Assembly (NCBI GenBank): GCA_902826685.1
Contig: CADEFT010000039.1
Coordinates: 1 to 62,835, forward strand
Direction of reading: 5' to 3'
DNA length: 62,835 nt
Source: an uncultured Acidobacteriota bacterium
GTDB lineage: Bacteria > Acidobacteriota > Terriglobia > Bryobacterales > Bryobacteraceae
Part shown: piece after piece, positions 51,178 to 60,383 of the stretch
How positions within the stretch are numbered: the stretch's first letter is position 1
Layout of the letters: each line of letters begins with the position of its first letter
Translations under genes and position numbers: made by a program
The notes under the pieces: model-generated
What the model was told of the DNA's origin: nothing
Database searches by the model: none
The model's input: only the letters and a program-made list of their open reading frames with translations

Positions 51178-52206
51178 CTACGGCAGCTTGCGCGGATCCA
51201 CATCATGCGCGACGCAGGCCACGCAATCGCCCTGGCCCACGATCGACGGGCCGCGATTGGCCACCAGCATCCCCTCGGCATTCGCTTCCACCGGAACCGG
51301 CGCGCGGTCGGGATTTTCAAGCGAGTGTACCTGGCCGAGAAGATCGCCCTTCTTCACCGGTTCCCCGAGTTCGACGCAGTTCTCATACAAACCGGATTCG
51401 GGAGCGAAGCGGTAATCGGACCGGTCGAGCGATTGGACCCAGCGCGCCGGCTTCAACCCCGCCTCGGCGCGCGATAGCTCCTTGCCGCGCAGCACGCCGC
51501 AATGGATCAGCACGTTGCGCAAACCCGCCTGGCACTGGCGATGGATGGTGGCGGGCACCAGCTCCGCTCCGCCCATTTCGGTCGTGATGACGATCTTGCC
51601 CTGGGTTTCGGCTTCCACCGGCAGCAGGCCCGTCCCCGCCACATCGGCGTAAAGGAAAGTCACCTCGGTGAGAAACGCCTCCGCCGCGGCCAGCATGCGC
51701 GCGCGCTGTTTGAGATCGGGCACCAGGTGCATGTGCGCGCAGGGCAGGAAGCCCATGCTGCGCCCGCCGGTATGCAGGTCGATCACATACCCGGCCATGG
51801 GAAACAGGACGGTGGTGAGGTAATGCGCGAGAATCTCGCTCACGCTGCCGTTCGGATTGCCGGGGAAGCAGCGATTGAAATTGCGCCCGTCGAGCGGTGA
51901 GAGCCGCGTGGACGCCTTGGCCGCCGGTGGATTGAGGCACGGCATCAGGATCAGCGTGCCCGTCACGTCCTCCACCGTCAGCTCGCGCCACAGACGCAGA
52001 ATCGCCACCTGGCCCGGATACTCGTCGCCGTGATTGCCGGCCATCAGCAGGACCACCGGCCCGGCGCCATTGCGAATCACGCTGATGGGCACGCGCAGGT
52101 TGGCCCAGCCGCCCAGGTTGTGCGAATAAGGAATGGCCAGGTGCCCGCTTTGCTTGCCGTGCGCGCGGCCGTAGTCGATATCGGTATGAATCGGATTGGA
52201 ACTCAT
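51178..52206 (-). CDS. Succinylglutamate desuccinylase/aspartoacylase-family hydrolase (DoeB-like)
   Basis: 342 residues of the M14-related AstE/AspA family. Zinc-binding GNHGDEYPGQ (His/Glu) and the later His in VIDLHTGGR are present; NPPAAKASTRLSPLDGRNFNRCFPG is the substrate region. The overall order is like DoeB, the N-alpha-acetyl-diaminobutyrate deacetylase of ectoine breakdown, but no other ectoine gene is here, so a general N-acyl amino acid deacylase is safer. The start at ATG 52206; TTG 52209 is one codon upstream. Its stop abuts the convergent permease stop. Confidence 0.85.
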   Translation of the reverse strand: MSSNPIHTDIDYGRAHGKQSGHLAIPYSHNLGGWANLRVPISVIRNGAGPVVLLMAGNHGDEYPGQVAILRLWRELTVEDVTGTLILMPCLNPPAAKASTRLSPLDGRNFNRCFPGNPNGSVSEILAHYLTTVLFPMAGYVIDLHTGGRSMGFLPCAHMHLVPDLKQRARMLAAAEAFLTEVTFLYADVAGTGLLPVEAETQGKIVITTEMGGAELVPATIHRQCQAGLRNVLIHCGVLRGKELSRAEAGLKPARWVQSLDRSDYRFAPESGLYENCVELGEPVKKGDLLGQVHSLENPDRAPVPVEANAEGMLVANRGPSIVGQGDCVACVAHDVDPRKLP

Positions 52207-52218
52207 CAATCTCTCAAG

Positions 52219-53598
52219 TCAGGTAAGAATCTCGCGGATCACGTTGCCGTGCACATCGGTGAGACGGAAATCGCGTCCGCTGTAGGAATACGTCAAGCGT
52301 GTATGATCGATGCCCATCAGGTGCAGCACCGTCGCGTGCAGATCGTGCACGTGAACGCGGTTGTGTTCGGCCTTGAAGCCAAACTCATCGGTGGCGCCAT
52401 AGGCCATGCCGCCCTTCACGCCGCCGCCCGCCAGCCACAATGAGAACCCGAAGGGATTGTGGTCGCGTCCGTTCTGCACCTTCACCCTGGAACTGGTTTC
52501 CACCGAAGGCGTGCGCCCGAACTCGCCGCTGAAGATCACCAGCGTTTCTTCAAACAGTCCACGCGATTTCAGGTCGTCGAGCAGGGCCGCCACCGGTGAG
52601 TCCACCTGGCCCGCCAGCTTCTTGTGAATCATGATGTCGTCGTGGTTATCCCACGGCTGGCCATTGCCGTAGTAGAGCTGCACCATGCGCACGCCGCGCT
52701 CCACCAGCCGCAGCGCATGCAGGCAGCCGCGGCCGAAATCGGAATCGCCGTAGCGGGCGCGTACGGACTCGGGTTCGCGCGCGATATCGAACGCCTCCGG
52801 CGCTTCGGTCTGCATACGGAAGGCGACTTCCATCGATTGCATCGCGGCGTCCAACTGCGAATCGCCGGCTCGCTCTGCGGCGTGCCAGCGGTTCAATTCG
52901 TTCAACAGATCCACGTGGCGGCGCTTGGATTCGGGCGTGCGGCCCGGGTCGCGCAGGTATTGGATCATCTCTTTCGGATCCTTGACGTTATTGGGAATGT
53001 AGACGCCCTGGTAAATGGCCGGCAGAAAGCTGGAATTCCAAAGCGGCGTGCCCACCACCGGCATGCCCGGACACAGCACCACATAGCCCGGCAGGTTCTG
53101 ATTCTCGGTGCCGAGCCCGTACAGCAGCCACGAACCCATCGACGGGCGGCTCTGCAGATTCTCGCCGCAGTTCATCATCTGCAGCGACGGTTCATGATTC
53201 GGAATATCGGAATACATGGACCGGATCACGCAGAGATCGTCGGCGCGATCGCCGATCTTGGGGAAGATCTCGCTGATCTCGAGGCCGCTCTTGCCCCGGC
53301 GCCGGAACTCGAACGGCGAGCGCATCAGGCTTCCGGTCTTGCGCTCCGTTTTCGGCGTGCCGCCGGGCATCGGCTGGCCATGATACTTGGCCAGCATCGG
53401 CTTGGGGTCGAAGGTATCCACCTGCGACATGCCGCCGTTCATGAAAAGAAAGATGACCCGTTTGATCTTGGCGGGAAAGTGCGGCTGCTTAGGCGCGAAA
53501 GGACTTTCGGCGGCCTGGCACACGGCGCGCAGGCCCAGCCCGCCAAAGCCGCAGCCCACTGTGGCCAGCATCCGCCGTCGCGTAAGGGAAGTGTGCAT
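52219..53598 (-). CDS. Tat-exported DUF1501 protein
   Basis: 459 residues. Leader TSLTRRRMLATVGCGFGGLG with twin Arg; then FLFMNGGMSQVDTFDPKP, typical of DUF1501 (sulfatase/alkaline phosphatase-like fold), FGRGCLHALRLVERGVRMVQLYYG, DNHDDI and FSGEFGRTP near the C-terminus. In Planctomycetes, Acidobacteria and Verrucomicrobia these proteins are encoded next to a PSCyt1-DUF1549-DUF1553 protein, as here (3-nt gap, minus strand). The pair is thought to act on complex organic substrates in the periplasm, but the function is not established. Confidence 0.92.
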   Translation of the reverse strand: MHTSLTRRRMLATVGCGFGGLGLRAVCQAAESPFAPKQPHFPAKIKRVIFLFMNGGMSQVDTFDPKPMLAKYHGQPMPGGTPKTERKTGSLMRSPFEFRRRGKSGLEISEIFPKIGDRADDLCVIRSMYSDIPNHEPSLQMMNCGENLQSRPSMGSWLLYGLGTENQNLPGYVVLCPGMPVVGTPLWNSSFLPAIYQGVYIPNNVKDPKEMIQYLRDPGRTPESKRRHVDLLNELNRWHAAERAGDSQLDAAMQSMEVAFRMQTEAPEAFDIAREPESVRARYGDSDFGRGCLHALRLVERGVRMVQLYYGNGQPWDNHDDIMIHKKLAGQVDSPVAALLDDLKSRGLFEETLVIFSGEFGRTPSVETSSRVKVQNGRDHNPFGFSLWLAGGGVKGGMAYGATDEFGFKAEHNRVHVHDLHATVLHLMGIDHTRLTYSYSGRDFRLTDVHGNVIREILT

Positions 53599-53601
53599 GT
53601 C

Positions 53602-56295
53602 TCAATCCACAAAACTGAATTCACTCGAGCTCAACAGAACCTGCGCGTAGCCGGTAAGGGCTTCGGCGGTTGGCGCGGCGCCTAGAAAACGCATCGCGGA
53701 GGCGATCTCCCGGGGTTCCGCGGCACGGCCGAATAAAAGCATATAGCAAGCGCGAACCTGCGCTTCCGCATCCTCCGGCGCCGCCTCGCGCAGCCGTGCG
53801 GCCAGTCCCGCGGCTTGCTTTTCGATGAAGCCGCTGTTGAGGAAGAAAAGGCGCTGCACGCTGGTGTTGGTGGCCACGCGCTTTTCGGCGTGAATGGATG
53901 GATCGGGGAAATCGAACAGCGTCAACAGACGCTCGGTGCGGAACCGGCTGACTTCGCCGTAAAGCGTGCGGCGGCGGAATTCCTTGTCCCAGGCCACCGC
54001 GGGTCCGCCCTTGTCCAGTTGCAGATTGCCCGCCGTAAACAGCATCGAATCGCGCAGCGCCTCCACATCCATGCGCCGCCGGTTGAACCGCGACAGCAGC
54101 CGGTTGTCGGCGTCGGCGGCCAAGGCCCGCGCCGATGCCACGCTGCTCATGGCATAGGCCGACGACAACAAAAGGCGCCGGTGCAGACGTTTGACCGACC
54201 AGCCGTCCTCCATGAATTCGACGGCGAGAAAATCGAGCAGTTCGGGATGGCTCGGCCGGTCGCCGGCGGCGCCGAAATTGCTCAACGTGCGCACCAGGCC
54301 CGCGCCGAAATGATGCTGCCAGACGCGATTCACCATCACGCGCGCCGTCAGCGGATTCGACCGGCTGGCGATCTGCCGCGCCAGCTCCAGCCGTCCACTG
54401 CCGCCGCCATCGAGCGCGGCCGGTTCCGGCTTGCCCAGCACCGACAGGAAATGGCGGGGCACGATATCGCCGGGGTTATAAGGATCGCCGCGCCGGTGCA
54501 GCGGCATGTCGTGCGCCTCTTTGGTGTCGGCCAGAATGTGCAGGAAAGGATAGCGCTCGGGCAGGGCTTTCTTGGCCGCCGCCAGATCGGCGCGCAAGGT
54601 TTCCAGGCGATCCTTCGCGCCCTGGTCGAGGTAGGGCGTAAGCTCCTTCTCGTCCAGATAGAGGACGCCGGAGGCGCGCTCGTTGCCATTGGTCTTGCTC
54701 TTGCCGTCGAACAGATCGCCGAGGAAAACATACTTGTCGCGCGCCAGGGCTTTGGTCTCGGCGCGGCAGCCTTTGCAGTAAATGTCGTAGGGATCGGTGG
54801 ACTTCTTCGAAGCCTCGATGATGCGCTCGTTGTACTCGGTCAATTCGCGGTGCTCGGCAATCAGAGCATCCACCATCTTCTGGAAATCGCGCGAGGCGGC
54901 CTCGGCCTGCTGTCCTGATTCCAGACCGGGCCAGAAACGCAGAAGCGTGTGGTCGTGCTCCCGGTCGAGATAGGAAGCCCAGCGATCGAGCAACTTCGCA
55001 TCGAGTCCTTCAGCCGGCTCCGGACTCTTGTGCTTGCGCCGCCACGCCGCCAGCAGATAGCGTCCGGAATCGGCGGCGTGACGCTCGCGGAACTTCTTGC
55101 GCTCGGCGTCATGAAAGGCGCCGATATCGGCTTCCAGCCCTTTCACACGCTTATCGGCGGCATCGTAGGCGGCGACCGTAGCCGCCGGAGCCAGCGGCTC
55201 CTCCCGGTATTCGGTGGCGGCCAGCACACCGCCGATGCCGTAGTAATCGCGCGCCGGAATCGGATCGTACTTGTGATCGTGGCACCGGGCGCAGGCGACC
55301 GTAAGCCCCAGCAAGCCGCGGGAGACGGCGTCGATGCGATCCTGCAGTTCATCGGCGCGCGCCTTCACCGGCTCCACCACGGTGTGGAACCACGGCCCAA
55401 GCGCCAGATAGCCGACCCCCGGTGTCAGCCGACGCTCGCCCGGCTTCTCCATCAGATCGCCTGCGATCTGCGCCTGGACGAATTCATCGAACGGCATGTC
55501 ACGATTGAAGGCGTCCACCACCCAGTCGCGATAGCGCCACGCATTGGCGAAGGGCATCGGCGCCACGCTGATGCCATCGGCGTCGGCGTACCGGGCGACG
55601 TCGAGCCAATGCCGTCCCCAACGTTCGCCGTAATGTTCGGAAGCAAGCAGCCGGTCCACGACTTTCTCAAAAGCATCGGGAGCCTTGTCGGCTGAAAATG
55701 CCGCATATTCGGCGGCGGTGGGAGGGAGCCCGGTCAGATCGATCGTGACGCGCCGCAGCAGCGCGGCCCGGGTGGCGGGCGGAGCCGGAGCGAGATTCCT
55801 GGCCTCCAGGGCCGCAAGCAGGAACCGGTCGGCCGGCGTTCGCGCCCACGCGCTGTCGCGCACCGCTGGAGGCGCCACTTTGCGCGGCGGCTGGAACGAC
55901 CAGAACTGGCGGCGCTGTTCCATGGTGGGCGCCGCCGGCGCGGGAACCGCGCGTCCCGCAAAATGCGCTCCCGCCTCGACCCAGCGCGTGAGATCGGCGA
56001 TTTCGCCGCCGCTCAGCTTGCCGCCTGGAGGCATTTTGATGTTCTCGTGCGTGTGGCTCACCACCCGGATGAGAAGGCTTTGGGCCGCGGCGCCCGGTGA
56101 GATGGCCGGACCCGACTGGCCGCCTTTCATCACCGCTTCGCGCGAATCCAGGCGCAACCCGCCCATCGCCGCTTGTCCATGACAGCCCGCGCACTTCGCT
56201 TCGAGCAGCGGCGCGATCCGGCCCTTATAAAACTCGACCGGGTCCGGCGTCTGGGCGGCCAGAACGGCGGCCGCTAGCGCGAGGCAACCAGGCAT
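53602..56295 (-). CDS. PSCyt1-DUF1549-DUF1553 exported cytochrome-like protein
   Basis: 897 residues with signal peptide (MPGCLALAAAVLAAQ). Planctomycete cytochrome C domain with heme motif C35-x2-C38-H39 (CAGCHG); DUF1549 (about 150-360) with the WGRHWLDVARYADADG block and a second C-x2-C-H (CARCHDHKYDP) site; DUF1553 (about 620-880) with LTARVMVNRVWQHHFGAGLV and RRMDVEALRDSML. ATG 56295 is preceded by GGAAGGAGAAGGA; the longer frame lacks such a site. It is 22 nt into the preceding GntR gene, so the GntR-DUF1549-DUF1501 order is an operon. Confidence 0.93.
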   Translation of the reverse strand: MPGCLALAAAVLAAQTPDPVEFYKGRIAPLLEAKCAGCHGQAAMGGLRLDSREAVMKGGQSGPAISPGAAAQSLLIRVVSHTHENIKMPPGGKLSGGEIADLTRWVEAGAHFAGRAVPAPAAPTMEQRRQFWSFQPPRKVAPPAVRDSAWARTPADRFLLAALEARNLAPAPPATRAALLRRVTIDLTGLPPTAAEYAAFSADKAPDAFEKVVDRLLASEHYGERWGRHWLDVARYADADGISVAPMPFANAWRYRDWVVDAFNRDMPFDEFVQAQIAGDLMEKPGERRLTPGVGYLALGPWFHTVVEPVKARADELQDRIDAVSRGLLGLTVACARCHDHKYDPIPARDYYGIGGVLAATEYREEPLAPAATVAAYDAADKRVKGLEADIGAFHDAERKKFRERHAADSGRYLLAAWRRKHKSPEPAEGLDAKLLDRWASYLDREHDHTLLRFWPGLESGQQAEAASRDFQKMVDALIAEHRELTEYNERIIEASKKSTDPYDIYCKGCRAETKALARDKYVFLGDLFDGKSKTNGNERASGVLYLDEKELTPYLDQGAKDRLETLRADLAAAKKALPERYPFLHILADTKEAHDMPLHRRGDPYNPGDIVPRHFLSVLGKPEPAALDGGGSGRLELARQIASRSNPLTARVMVNRVWQHHFGAGLVRTLSNFGAAGDRPSHPELLDFLAVEFMEDGWSVKRLHRRLLLSSAYAMSSVASARALAADADNRLLSRFNRRRMDVEALRDSMLFTAGNLQLDKGGPAVAWDKEFRRRTLYGEVSRFRTERLLTLFDFPDPSIHAEKRVATNTSVQRLFFLNSGFIEKQAAGLAARLREAAPEDAEAQVRACYMLLFGRAAEPREIASAMRFLGAAPTAEALTGYAQVLLSSSEFSFVD

Positions 56296-56978
56296 TCCTT
56301 CTCCTTCCGGCGGCGGGCCGGCTGCTCCCGCACGTGGGTGGTCCACGAACGGATGCCCTTCTCAAAAGCTGCCACCGCAGCCGCGCCATCCTGGCGCGCG
56401 ATCGCCCTCAGAATCGCCTTGTGCGAAAGCGCGTCTTCGAGTAGATCGAAATTCTTCTGCGACACCACCTGGATGACGCTGAAGCCGAACAGCGGCAGCA
56501 CCAGCCGCCGCAGCGTGGCCGCCAGCACTTCGTTGCCCGAGGCGGACCACACCGCCTGATGCCAGGCGAAATCCCGCTGCACGTAAAGCTGGGGATCGCG
56601 GCTGCCCGCGGCTTCCACGGCCCTTTCATGCAGGTCCTTCAATTCGCGGACCTGGGCGGCGGTGGCGTGTTGGGAAGCTTCGGCGACAGCCATCTTCTCC
56701 AGCGTAAACCGAACGGCGAAGGTTTGCGCGATTTCGGCGTGGGTGAGGGAAGTAATATTGGTGGCCGTGTTCGATCGTTTCGCGATCAGCCCTTCCGCTT
56801 CAAGCTGAATGACCGCTTCCCGGACCGCGGTGACGCTGGCTCCGAAGACGGCGGCGAGAGTGCGCTCGACGACGCGCTCGCCCGGCTGCAGCGATCCATC
56901 GAGAATCGCTTGCCGGATTCGTGTCACGATCTGGTGTCGCAGCGTCAGGGACTGCACCTTCACCTTTGCAATCGGCAT
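56274..56978 (-). CDS. GntR-family (FadR/FCD) transcriptional regulator
   Basis: 234 residues. N-terminal winged helix ILDGSLQPGERVVERTLAAVFGASVTAVREAVIQLEAEGLI (about 26-66), and an all-helical FCD domain from about 85 with His/Asp positions in DFAWHQAVW and LSHKAIL that bind a metal and carboxylate effector. ATG 56978 gives a normal length. The gene overlaps the downstream DUF1549 gene by 22 nt and is divergent from the TonB receptor, with an operator-like palindrome in between; it probably controls both directions in response to a sugar acid or similar ligand (inference). Confidence 0.92.
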   Translation of the reverse strand: MPIAKVKVQSLTLRHQIVTRIRQAILDGSLQPGERVVERTLAAVFGASVTAVREAVIQLEAEGLIAKRSNTATNITSLTHAEIAQTFAVRFTLEKMAVAEASQHATAAQVRELKDLHERAVEAAGSRDPQLYVQRDFAWHQAVWSASGNEVLAATLRRLVLPLFGFSVIQVVSQKNFDLLEDALSHKAILRAIARQDGAAAVAAFEKGIRSWTTHVREQPARRRKEKECLVASR

Positions 56979-56989
56979 AACTTTTCTAT

Positions 56990-57001
56990 ATGATATATCA
57001 T
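56990..57001. promoter_or_regulatory. 12-bp palindrome between GntR and the TonB receptor
   Basis: ATGATATATCAT is a perfect inverted repeat in the 57-nt divergent spacer, 11 nt from the GntR start and 34 nt from the receptor start. GntR-FadR proteins bind short palindromes in such places. The very AT-rich site also resembles a -10 element, so promoter and operator may coincide. Confidence 0.5.
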
Positions 57002-57035
57002 CGTTCACTTGAGTTCTCGCTAAGGAAGTCGCTCC

Positions 57036-60000
57036 ATGATTGTTCGCCGTTCCACTTGGCTCGCTTTCCCGCTCTGCCTGCTGGGCGCCACCGCGCCGCT
57101 GTGGGCGCAGGGCAGCTCCGTTGGCAGTATCACGGGCGTCGTCAGCGACCCCAGCGGCTCCGCCATCCCCAACGCCGCCGTTACCGTCCGCCACGTCAAC
57201 ACCAACCAGAGCCGCCAGACCAGTTCCAATTCGTCCGGCGCCTATTCGGTGACCAGCCTCGCCGTGGGAACCTACGAGGTGAAAGTATCGGCGCCCGGCT
57301 TTCAGACCGTCGAAGTGCGCGACGTCAAGGTAGACGTCGGCGCCACGCTGCGGCAGGACGTTTCGATGAAAGTGGGCCAGGTGTCGGAAACGGTGGAGGT
57401 GGCGGCGCAGGCGCCGCTGCTCAACACCGAAAACGCCAGCACCGGCCAGATCATCGAAGCCAAGCGCGTCACCGAGCTTCCCTTGAACGGCCGCGACTTC
57501 CAGCAATTGCAACTGCTCAGCCCGGGCACGGTTTCGGGCACCAATTTCCAGAACAGCCAGGGCTTGAGCGGCGGCGCCAGTTCGCTCACCACCACCGGAA
57601 CCATGAACGTTTCAAACGGCGGCCGTCCCGGCCAGGTGCTGTTCACCATCGACGGGTCGAACGCCTCCAATCAGAACGGCCGCGGCATCATCATGACGCC
57701 CGCCATCGACGAGATTCAGGAGTTCAAGACCGAAACCTCCAATATGTCGGCCGAATTCGGCTACGGCAGCACCACCGTCAACGTTTCGATCAAATCGGGT
57801 ACGAACCAGTTGCACGGCGCGGCGTGGGAATTTCTGCGCAACGACAAAATGGATGCGCGTCCGTTCTTTGCGGCCCGCAAGCCTCCGCTGCGGCGCAATC
57901 AGTTCGGCGCCAACGCCGGCGGCCCCGTCATCCTGCCCAAGCTCTACGACGGGCGCGACAGGACATTCTGGTTCTTCAACTATGAAGGATTGCGCCTGCG
58001 CCAGGGCCAGACCTTCGCGCCCTCGGTACCCACGGCGCGCATGCGTACCGGCGACCTGGGCGAAATTCCCAACACGCTGTTCGACCCTTCGACCACCGTG
58101 CCCGATCCGGCCCGGCCCAATGGCTTCCTGCGCCAGCCTTTCGCCGGCAACGTGATTCCCGGCAGCCGCATCGATCCCATCGCGCGATTCTTCCTGCAGC
58201 CGGAATGGATTCCGCTTCCTCTTCAATCGGGCATCGCAGCCAATCTGCGGCGCGAGTTCAGCATTCCCAGCCACTACAACCAGGAAACGGTGAAGATCGA
58301 CCATCGCTTTTCCAGCGCCGATAACGTCAGTGGCCGCTTTTCCATGAAGCGCGCCGTGGAAGGCAGCTATGGCAATTACCACGGGCTGAATCCGTTCGAT
58401 CCCGGCGCCAATCCCAAGCGGCCCGACGGCTACAACAGCGTCGTGAACTGGACGCATATCTTCAGCCCCACGTCGCTGCTCGAAGCGCGGGCGTCGTTCA
58501 GCCGCGCCAAGGTGCTTTTCGATACGCCCAACTTCGGCACCACCGACTTCACGACGCAGCTCGGCATTCAGGGATTCGGTCCCGGCGTTTCCGACGTATA
58601 CCCCAGCTATCCGGTGATGAACATCACCGGCTTTACCGGCCTGCCGCAGGGCTTCCTGCTCAACTACACCTCCAACAATTTCGAATACACCGCCAACTAC
58701 ACGATGGTGCGCGGAAGGCACACCTTCAAGATGGGCGAGACGTATCGTTCCTGGCAGCAGAACCTGACCACCAGCGGCCAGGGCAGCGGCACGTTCGCCT
58801 ACACCGGCACCTACACGAACAATCCGGCGAACCTGGCCAACACCGGCGCCGGGCTGGGCGACTTCATGCTTGGCATTCCGTTCTCCGCCAGCCGCTATGT
58901 GCCGCCAGGCTGGTATTACCAGCGGCTGCGCAACAACTGGACCTATTTCACCGACGACTGGAAGGTATCGTCGAAGCTCACCATCAACCTCGGCCTGCGC
59001 TGGGAGCTGAATCTGCCCACCACCGAAAAGCGCCAGCAATTCAGCAGCTTTCTGCCCAGCGCGCGCGGAGGCCGCGGCGCCATCCTGGTGCCCAATGAAA
59101 AATCGGTTTCCGCCCCCTATCTGCAAAGTTCGGTGCAAAGATCGTGGCCGTTTTACCGGCAGTTTTCCGTCTTTGCCACCGACGTTGGCATCAGCGACAA
59201 GTATCTGCGCGCGACCGGATACCATAGCTGGGCGCCGCGGCTGGGCCTTGCCTACCGCTTGAACAACAACACCGTGATCCGCGCCGGCTACGGCCTGTTC
59301 TGGGTGCAGCTGGACGGCAACCGGGAAAGCGAGTTCGAATCCGTGCCGTTCCTGATTCGCGAGTCGGGCATCCTGAACGATTCGTTCGTTCCCTCGCGAA
59401 ACACGCGCAACTTCCTGCCCGCCGGCTCCTCCTTCAGCCAGTTCGCCACCCTGCTGGCGCACGATCCGGAAGCGCGCGACTTCGGTTACTCGCAGCAGTG
59501 GAACTTCGCCATCCAGCGCCAGTTGCCCGGCCAGTTCTCGGTCGATCTTGCCTACGTCGGCACCAAAGGCACTCGTCTGCAAAGCAGCCGCGGCATCAAC
59601 GTCCCCAGGGAAGGACCGGGCGTGGTGCAGGATCGCCGTCCTTTCCCCGATTTCGGCGTCATCACCTGGAACGATCAGTCGGCGTCTTCGAGCTATCACT
59701 CCATGCAGTTCAAGCTGGAGCGCCGCTTCTCGAAAGGCCTTTCCCTGCTGACTTCGTTCACCTGGTCCAAGAGCATCGACCAGGATTCCACCAACGGAGA
59801 GGGCCTTTACGATCCCTACAACGGCCGCATGAACCGCGGCGTCTCGCTGTTCGACGTGCCGCGCGTTTTCACCACCGGCCTGGTTTGGGAACTGCCATGG
59901 CTGCGCGATAGCAAGGGCGCCAAACGATTCGTACTCGGCGGCTGGACGCTGGGATCGTTGTTGACCGCGCAGGATGGGTTCCCATTCACTCCCACCTTCG

Positions 60001-60383
60001 CCGGCGATCCTTCCAACACCGGTACCGGCAGCCGCGCCGACGTTGTGGCCGGCTGCGATATCCGCCAGGGCGGCGGCACTCCGCAGCGCTGGTTCAACAC
60101 GGCTTGCTTTACCGCGCCGCCCGGGGCGCCCACATACCGTCGCGGCAACGCCGGACGCAACATCCTGCGCGGCGACGGCCTGCAGAATCTCGACTTGTCG
60201 CTTTACAAGGAATTCCTCTTCAGCGAACAGCGCAAGTTCCAACTGCGCTTTGAAGGATTCAATGCGCTCAATCTGCACTCGTTCACGTTCCCCACGGCGA
60301 GCGTGAACGATCCGAACTTCGGCCGCATTTTCGGATCGTCGCCGGCGCGTGTGATGCAGATCGCCGCCAAGTTTCTCTTTTGA
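57036..60383 (+). CDS. TonB-dependent receptor with carboxypeptidase-regulatory-like domain (Oar/SusC type)
   Basis: 1115 residues. Signal peptide ends near LWAQG (about 25); residues about 28-105 are the carboxypeptidase D regulatory-like beta-sandwich (SITGVVSDPSGSAIPNAAVTV ... GTYEVKVSAPGF); then VGQVSETVEVAAQAPLLNTENA and a plug domain with VTELPLNGRDFQQL, and a large outer-membrane barrel ending in Phe (AKFLF), needed for BamA recognition. Such receptors are the expanded transporter group of Acidobacteria and take up plant-derived sugars or peptides. Divergent from GntR. Start codon ATG 57036 with AAGGAAG 11-15 nt upstream. Confidence 0.95.
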   Translation: MIVRRSTWLAFPLCLLGATAPLWAQGSSVGSITGVVSDPSGSAIPNAAVTVRHVNTNQSRQTSSNSSGAYSVTSLAVGTYEVKVSAPGFQTVEVRDVKVDVGATLRQDVSMKVGQVSETVEVAAQAPLLNTENASTGQIIEAKRVTELPLNGRDFQQLQLLSPGTVSGTNFQNSQGLSGGASSLTTTGTMNVSNGGRPGQVLFTIDGSNASNQNGRGIIMTPAIDEIQEFKTETSNMSAEFGYGSTTVNVSIKSGTNQLHGAAWEFLRNDKMDARPFFAARKPPLRRNQFGANAGGPVILPKLYDGRDRTFWFFNYEGLRLRQGQTFAPSVPTARMRTGDLGEIPNTLFDPSTTVPDPARPNGFLRQPFAGNVIPGSRIDPIARFFLQPEWIPLPLQSGIAANLRREFSIPSHYNQETVKIDHRFSSADNVSGRFSMKRAVEGSYGNYHGLNPFDPGANPKRPDGYNSVVNWTHIFSPTSLLEARASFSRAKVLFDTPNFGTTDFTTQLGIQGFGPGVSDVYPSYPVMNITGFTGLPQGFLLNYTSNNFEYTANYTMVRGRHTFKMGETYRSWQQNLTTSGQGSGTFAYTGTYTNNPANLANTGAGLGDFMLGIPFSASRYVPPGWYYQRLRNNWTYFTDDWKVSSKLTINLGLRWELNLPTTEKRQQFSSFLPSARGGRGAILVPNEKSVSAPYLQSSVQRSWPFYRQFSVFATDVGISDKYLRATGYHSWAPRLGLAYRLNNNTVIRAGYGLFWVQLDGNRESEFESVPFLIRESGILNDSFVPSRNTRNFLPAGSSFSQFATLLAHDPEARDFGYSQQWNFAIQRQLPGQFSVDLAYVGTKGTRLQSSRGINVPREGPGVVQDRRPFPDFGVITWNDQSASSSYHSMQFKLERRFSKGLSLLTSFTWSKSIDQDSTNGEGLYDPYNGRMNRGVSLFDVPRVFTTGLVWELPWLRDSKGAKRFVLGGWTLGSLLTAQDGFPFTPTFAGDPSNTGTGSRADVVAGCDIRQGGGTPQRWFNTACFTAPPGAPTYRRGNAGRNILRGDGLQNLDLSLYKEFLFSEQRKFQLRFEGFNALNLHSFTFPTASVNDPNFGRIFGSSPARVMQIAAKFLF

